Below, piece by piece: positions 8,901 through 12,680 of a DNA stretch of 12,680 bases. The notes below the pieces were generated by a model. The model searched no databases. It saw only the letters and a program-made list of their open reading frames with translations, and had not been told where the DNA came from. Position 1 is the stretch's first letter, and each line of letters opens with the position of its first letter. The position numbers and the translations under genes are program-made. The DNA is from Pholiota molesta (Eukaryota; Basidiomycota; Agaricomycetes; Agaricales; Strophariaceae), in the NCBI GenBank assembly GCA_014925825.1, contig JACGCK010000591.1, positions 1-12,680 on the forward strand. The letters are read 5' to 3'.

Positions 8901-10198
8901 CGGGCAGGCCGCGGCCGTCCCGTACCGCAACGCGCCGCTGTCGTACAAGTCGCCCGTCGCGGGCAACATCGACAAGGTCATGATCAGCGACACGGACAAC
9001 GAGCAGACGCTGATCAAGGTGCTCATCCGCCAGACGCGGCGCCCGGAGCTCGGGGACAAGTTCTCGTCCCGCCACGGGCAGAAGGGCGTGTGTGGGCTGA
9101 TTGTGAACCAGGAGGATATGCCGTTCAATGATCAGGGGATTAATCCGGGTAAGCATGGCTTGCTTGTGTGATGACTGCTGTAGGGAGTAAGGCGCTTATT
9201 ATCATGGCTTGCAGATACTATCATGAACCCACATGGTTTCCCATCCCGTATGACGGTCGGGAAGATGATTGAACTGCTAGCAGGAAAGGTTCGTGTTCAT
9301 GTCTTATTCTTCACGTACCATGCAGTACCTAAATGACCATCTCTTATTCTACAGGCCGGTGTTCTCACAGGCAAATTGCAATACGGAACAGCATTCGGCG
9401 GTTCCAAGGTATATCGTTTTTGCTATAAGGTTTATAAGCTGGCTGACTTTAACACCCACCAGGTCGAAGATATGAGTCGGATACTCGTGGAAAACGGATT
9501 CAGTTACGCTGGTAAAGATATGCTAACCAGTGGGATAACTGGGGAGCCGCTGGAGGCCTATGTCTATTTCGGACCTATTTATTATCAGGTATGTTTGACT
9601 CACCATTCCCCGTCGCTTGACTTTTTTGAACTGATCATGCAATTCAACGCAGAAACTGAGTAAGCGCAACTACACGCCAAAATAATTTTTAGTCGCTAAT
9701 AGTTTTCTTGCTTTCCGTAGAACACATGGTGATGGACAAGATGCACGCTCGTGCAAGGTAATCCACTCTCCCTTGTATCCCCTTTTCTTGGTTCTGACTT
9801 AACCCCCTCTGTTGTACAGAGGTCCGCGGGCAACGCTAACACGACAACCCACGGAAGGTCGTTCGCGCGAGGGAGGTCTACGTCTAGGCGAGATGGAGCG
9901 CGACTGTCTGATCGGGTACGGCGCGACACAGCTGTTGCTGGAACGGCTGATGATCTCGTCGGACAAATTCGAGGTGAACGCGTGTGAGGAGTGTGGATTG
10001 ATGGGATACAACGGCTGGTGCACATATTGCAAGAGCTCGAAGAAGATGGCGCAGCTGACGATCCCGTACGCGGCGAAACTGTTGTTCCAGGAGGTACGGT
10101 TTGCCGTATTTAGAGTTTTGAGTTGTGCTTTGCTGATACTTGTCCTTTAGTTGATGGCGATGAACGTGGTACCGCGTTTGATTCTGGACGATGCATGA
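5940..10198 (+). CDS. RPC2: RNA polymerase III second-largest subunit (with five apparent base losses)
   Basis: This nuclear subunit forms half of the Pol III active centre, which makes tRNA, 5S rRNA and U6. Fifteen exons: 5940-6035, 6086-6627, 6683-7165, 7215-7695, 7760-8029, 8090-8528, 8587-8666, 8736-9148, 9215-9288, 9355-9408, 9463-9588, 9653-9659, 9721-9757, 9820-10093, 10151-10198. Allowing five missing bases, the sum is 1143 codons including stop, hence 1142 aa, the normal POLR3B/RET1 size. Order of landmarks: protrusion and lobe (about 30-370), fork region with [29 protein letters not shown] at 758-767, [12 protein letters not shown] at 905-916, [20 protein letters not shown] in the clamp, and a zinc site with Cys1091, 1094, 1103 and 1106. 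The [11 protein letters not shown] and [16 protein letters not shown] stretches fit Pol III, not the Pol I or II paralogues. The ATG at 5940 is the first in-frame start giving a normal N-terminus. Frame breaks at 7300-7303, 7794-7797, 7841-7845, 8393-8395 and 8404-8405 are probably sequence errors, as the gene is essential. Confidence 0.96.
7300..7303 (+). other. Apparent -1 frameshift in RPC2 (A run)
   Basis: Translation reads KMAIDKVLK up to here and continues [19 protein letters not shown] one frame away. A fifth A in this run would restore a continuous family match. Confidence 0.85.
7794..7797 (+). other. Apparent -1 frameshift in RPC2 (C run)
   Basis: TTGTEIYGP stops matching at this run of four C and the match resumes as [14 protein letters not shown] one frame away. 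One more C would join them. Confidence 0.85.
7841..7845 (+). other. Apparent -1 frameshift in RPC2 (A run)
   Basis: NGTIIGLT before the run and [15 protein letters not shown] after it are in different frames. A sixth A would join them through a lysine codon. Confidence 0.8.
8392..8406 (+). other. Two apparent base losses in RPC2 (C runs)
   Basis: NRIDTLLYL before this place and [18 protein letters not shown] after it differ by a net two-base loss. The bases between fit the family's YPQ-P-M segment if each of the two CC pairs (8393-8394 and 8404-8405) is one C short. Confidence 0.8.
9653..9659 (+). other. 7-nt micro-exon of RPC2 (exon 12)
   Basis: AAACTGA stands between a normal acceptor (ACGCAG) and a normal donor (GTAAGC). 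It supplies Lys, Leu and the first base of Lys, giving [15 protein letters not shown], the invariant sequence at this place in the family. Skipping it removes 7 nt and breaks the frame. The flanking introns are 64 nt (9589-9652) and 61 nt (9660-9720). Confidence 0.9.
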
Positions 10199-11034
10199 TA
10201 TATACCTCATCATCACAATTGGAACATTCAAACTCGTCCGTACCGTGCTCTATTTTTATTCCTTGCTCTTTCAGTCATCGTATCGCATCAATACTTGTTT
10301 TTGTTTATTACTTACAGTGCAAGACCAGATCCATTGTGTATTATTATCACTACCGCATCGACTCCTTATTCAATCAAACGAGGAGCCTCCGGTGCCCACC
10401 AACTTTTCAATTTGTGTCTTGGGTCAGTCATCAAGCTTGGACATCTTGTATATTAATTATTGTATGGCAAAACTACACCGATCATGGAAAATGTGTATGA
10501 AATCTCCATGCTGGTACACCGTGGGGTATGTCAGATCATCGATTGGGCTGTCAGATGCAAGGATTAAGAGTGTCTGCATTTATGAATTATTGTGCCCATC
10601 TTGACCATCGGATAGGTTTTACAATTAGGAATGACTGTATGTATGCCTCGTTGATTACACGTTCACCTTGAATGGCATCGAATTTTAGCTCTGAATTAAG
10701 TCGGGATCAGATTGTGGACGATTAGCAGGCACTGAAAGAAATTCCGGGATCCCATTGAGTCTGTCAACGAGGCACTAGCACTTCCTGTACATGCTTGTGG
10801 CTGAAAGGTTTCTATGCAACGGATAAGGCTGCTGCCTCGAGGCTATTGTTGAATTTCCACCAAAACAATCCTCTGGCAGGTATCTAGAGCTAGATAACAA
10901 TGCAAATGCAGTTGCTTGAGTTGATCTGGGCTTGCCTCACTCGTTGCTGGGGCTGTGCTTGTGAATAGTGCTGGTGAAGCTTTGAAGTGAAGGGCTATAA
11001 TGACGTCGAAATTAAATTCATCCGCGATCTAGAA

Positions 11035-11056
11035 AGCGATCGGTCACGTGATCGCT
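11035..11056. promoter_or_regulatory. Interrupted palindrome with TCACGTGA E-box
   Basis: AGCGATC (11035-11041) and GATCGCT (11050-11056) are inverted copies around an off-centre TCACGTGA (11044-11051). The E-box lies 93 nt upstream of the ATG and just before the TATA box, a good place for a bHLH activator. The same 8-mer occurs upstream of RPC2. Confidence 0.45.
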
Positions 11057-11058
11057 GT

Positions 11059-11066
11059 TATATAAA
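11059..11066 (+). promoter_or_regulatory. TATA box of the UBE2G1-type gene
   Basis: TATATAAA lies 78 nt upstream of the ATG at 11144, directly behind the E-box palindrome. This predicts a short 5' UTR of about 40-50 nt. Confidence 0.6.
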
Positions 11067-11143
11067 GGATTCTTTTGGGTAGAGTGGGTCAAGGGAACAT
11101 CCGCTCTGCTTGGAACAGCCACTAGCCACAGATCCTATCGCCA

Positions 11144-12058
11144 ATGTCCAAAACCAACGCATCCAACACTCTCCTGCTCCGGAGGCAGCTCGCAGAACTC
11201 ACGAAACATCCCGTCGAGGGCTTCTCTGCAGGTCAGTTCGCAATCTAACCTTAGATCTCATGGAGCCTGATTCCATCTTCCTTTCCGCTAGGCCTGGTCG
11301 ACGATGACAACCTTTATGAGTGGGAAATCTTGATCATCGGGTATGTGTTCCCCAGTCGGCTTCGTGCGCTTTGACTGAGTCCCGGTTATCGTTAGGCCTC
11401 ACGACACCCTATAGTATGTTGGCTTGTCTGCTGCTCCGCATCGGCTCTCCGACTGACATTACCCCTCTGTGATCAGTGAAGGCGGATTCTTTAAAGCTCG
11501 CCTTTCATTCCCCCTGAATTCCCTCTGCTACCGCCAAAGATGCGCTTCATAACTCCTATGTGGCACCCGAACAGTCAGTATCTGTCTTTGTCTGTTGTAT
11601 TTGACTCGTATCCCTAATACATATAACCAGTCTATCCTGATGGCACTGTCTGTGTTTCGATTCTGGTGAGCTTTACTTTCCCTTTCCAACGTATCTTATC
11701 TTGAACTTACACCACGCAGCACGCTCCTGGGGACGACCAATATGGTTATGAAGATGCCGGAGAGCGGTGGATGCCAGTACATACAGTTGAATCTATCGTG
11801 AGTTATGGATTCAGATCGTTCCTATGAACCAATCTAATAATTTATACAGCTTGTCAGCGTCATTTCCCTCCTTTCCTCCGACACTCCGAACCTCGATAGC
11901 CCGGCCAACGTCGATGCCGCCAAGGAAGTCCGGACAGATCTAGCTGGTTAGTAACCATGGCCGATCGGCTTTTTGTCAGTATGACTGATCTCCACACAGG
12001 GTACAAGAAGAAAGTTCGAAGATTAGTGCGCAAGAGCGCAGAGGAGGCCTACGATTGA
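11144..12058 (+). CDS. UBE2G1: Ubiquitin-conjugating enzyme E2, UBE2G1 type (one apparent base loss)
   Basis: A cytosolic or nuclear E2 that builds ubiquitin chains, sister family of Ubc7. Eight exons: 11144-11231, 11292-11340, 11396-11413 (18 nt), 11477-11573, 11631-11665, 11720-11797, 11850-11946, 12000-12058. With one missing base in exon 4 they total 174 codons including stop, hence 173 aa, the family length. Seen: LLLRRQLAELTKHPVEGFSAG at the N-terminus, YEWEILIIGPHDTLYEGG, PPKMRFITPMWHPN, catalytic Cys92 in YPDGTVCVSILHAPGDD, the G-type acidic loop up to AGERWMPVHTVESI, then SPANVDAAKEVRTD and the C-terminal VRKSAEEAYD. These endings fit UBE2G1 and not UBE2G2. As read, the frame breaks at the C run 11510-11514 before the active site. 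The gene is either hit by a sequence error or a very young pseudogene; all other splice sites and motifs are intact, which favours error. Confidence 0.94.
11510..11514 (+). other. Apparent -1 frameshift in UBE2G1 (C run)
   Basis: EGGFFKARLSFP before the run of five C and PEFPLLPPKMRFITPMWHPN after it lie in adjacent frames. A sixth C would make the E2 fold continuous. As written, translation ends shortly afterwards, before the catalytic Cys. Confidence 0.85.
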
Positions 12059-12635
12059 ACACTACCTCATTCCAACTACTGCTGTTTTTCTTCCGAGTCT
12101 GTTTGGCATAATATTGGCATATTCATCGTCGTGTTGCGGGACATCGCGATATGTATTCATTATGCTGTTGTCTTTTCATGTACATTTACACCCACCCCAC
12201 ACACAATGCGATTTCTTTGTTTCTACATGAGCACTCCTTTCTCGGCTAGGTGCATCGGGTCGGGCAGCGGGTCCGTGATGATGGCATCAAGCATCGTGGG
12301 AAGATTTATATTGACATCCAATTGTGACGCGACAGGCCGCTTGACTCGCTCACTGCTCTTCCATCATCACTTGTGCTCAATTTCTTCTATCCCTGTCCCG
12401 AATTTATTGTGTGTGCATTGAAGGCGGAATCACCTTTCTTTGAGCTTGTTCTCGTGCTCCAAGCATATTGAATCCGACGCAAACTCTTGAGACAACGCAA
12501 GACGCCTTGAAGACGCATGAGGAAGACTGCAATCCATCGCATTCAAACGCATTGCAAATCCAACGTTGAACATACCTCAAGCTGAACCTAAGCTGAACAC
12601 TTTTCAAAATCTCAAGTCCAAATACCAAACGCGTC
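12059..12635. other. 3' flank of the UBE2G1-type gene and possible upstream region of a next gene
   Basis: No protein-like frame on either strand and no structured RNA seen. Near its end stands a short direct repeat of AAGCTGAACCTAAGCTGAAC (12579-12598), and the last 40 bases are A/C-rich, as in many fungal 5' UTRs. Confidence 0.4.
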
Positions 12636-12680
12636 ATGCCCGCAAAAGACACGTATTCTAACGTTAATATTCAACCTAAT
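12636..12680 (+). CDS. Possible 5' end of a further gene
   Basis: An ATG at 12636, with G at position -3 and an A/C-rich leader, opens a frame of 15 codons (MPAKDTYSNVNIQPN) that runs off the window. The hydrophilic start resembles many fungal proteins but is too short to identify. It could equally be a chance open stretch. Confidence 0.2.
   Translation, partial: MPAKDTYSNVNIQPN

Larger units (their letters stand above)
10199..11143. other. Intergenic region between RPC2 and the UBE2G1-type gene
   Basis: It contains the RPC2 3' UTR and the promoter of the next gene. A 137-codon open stretch overlaps the RPC2 stop region (10191-10604), but its composition is AT-driven and matches no family I know. 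No tRNA, 5S RNA or mobile element was seen. Promoter motifs cluster at the 3' end: TGACGTC at 11001-11007, TCACGTGA at 11044-11051 and a TATA box. Confidence 0.5.

Noticed and set aside
8761..9156. Antisense 131-codon open frame over RPC2 exon 8
   Set aside because: It mirrors the GC-rich codon bias of the highly conserved RPC2 exon on the + strand.
5940..10198. Assignment to Pol II (RPB2) or Pol I (RPA2)
   Set aside because: The [32 protein letters not shown] and C-terminal MNVVPRLIL stretches, as well as the total length of about 1142 residues, fit the Pol III subunit best.
10191..10604. 137-codon open frame overlapping the end of RPC2
   Set aside because: AT-rich, Ile/Leu/Tyr/Ser-heavy composition without family resemblance or a sensible start context; it overlaps the RPC2 stop codon and looks like chance openness of a 3' UTR.
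10199..11143. tRNA or 5S RNA gene near the Pol III gene
   Set aside because: No GGTTCGA-type B box or cloverleaf-like pairing was found by eye in this gap or the others.
11477..11573. A hidden intron explaining the UBE2G1 frame break
   Set aside because: The conserved protein is continuous across the C run with no residues to spare, leaving no room for any intron.
1..12680. CRISPR array, bacterial operon or viral insertion
   Set aside because: No regularly spaced repeats; all genes are intron-bearing fungal types, and the only mobile element seen is a DNA-transposon MITE.

Overview
The window looks like nuclear DNA of a filamentous basidiomycete, most likely an Agaricomycete. All genes are on the + strand and are cut by many short introns (about 50-80 nt, GT...AG). 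The proteins read best as fungal orthologues, there is a small secreted protein, and a short pogo/Fot1-like transposon with TA target duplication sits between genes. Nothing bacterial or viral was seen.

Layout: (1) 1-1698, D-arabinono-1,4-lactone oxidase (ALO1 type), 5' end outside the window, with several reading-frame breaks in its first 650 bases. (2) 1766-2330, a non-autonomous 561-bp MITE with 24-bp terminal inverted repeats and TA target duplications, only 69 bp behind the ALO stop. (3) 3030-3803, a four-exon gene for a 188-aa cysteine-free secreted protein that I do not recognise. (4) 4237-5169, a six-exon Ubc7/UBE2G2-type ubiquitin-conjugating enzyme (174 aa). (5) 5940-10198, the second-largest subunit of RNA polymerase III (RPC2/POLR3B type), 15 exons, one of them only 7 nt. 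(6) 11144-12058, an eight-exon UBE2G1-type ubiquitin-conjugating enzyme (173 aa once one missing base is allowed for). (7) a possible start of a further gene at 12636.

The genes are unrelated housekeeping functions (ascorbate-type redox, ERAD/ubiquitin, Pol III transcription) and do not form a pathway. The two E2 genes are sister families (UBE2G1 and UBE2G2) flanking the Pol III gene, and they keep one intron at the identical codon and phase.

The strongest unexplained signal is a set of apparent missing single bases. About seven fall in the 5' half of ALO, five in RPC2 and one in UBE2G1, most of them in runs of identical bases. Allowing five missing bases makes the RPC2 coding length exactly 1143 codons, the normal family size. 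Since RPC2 is essential, the simplest reading is deletion-type sequencing or assembly error rather than gene death. ALO, with the densest breaks, is the one locus where real decay is worth excluding. I did not find a convincing new biological system. The best leads are the orphan secreted protein, the MITE, the micro-exon and the E2 gene pair.
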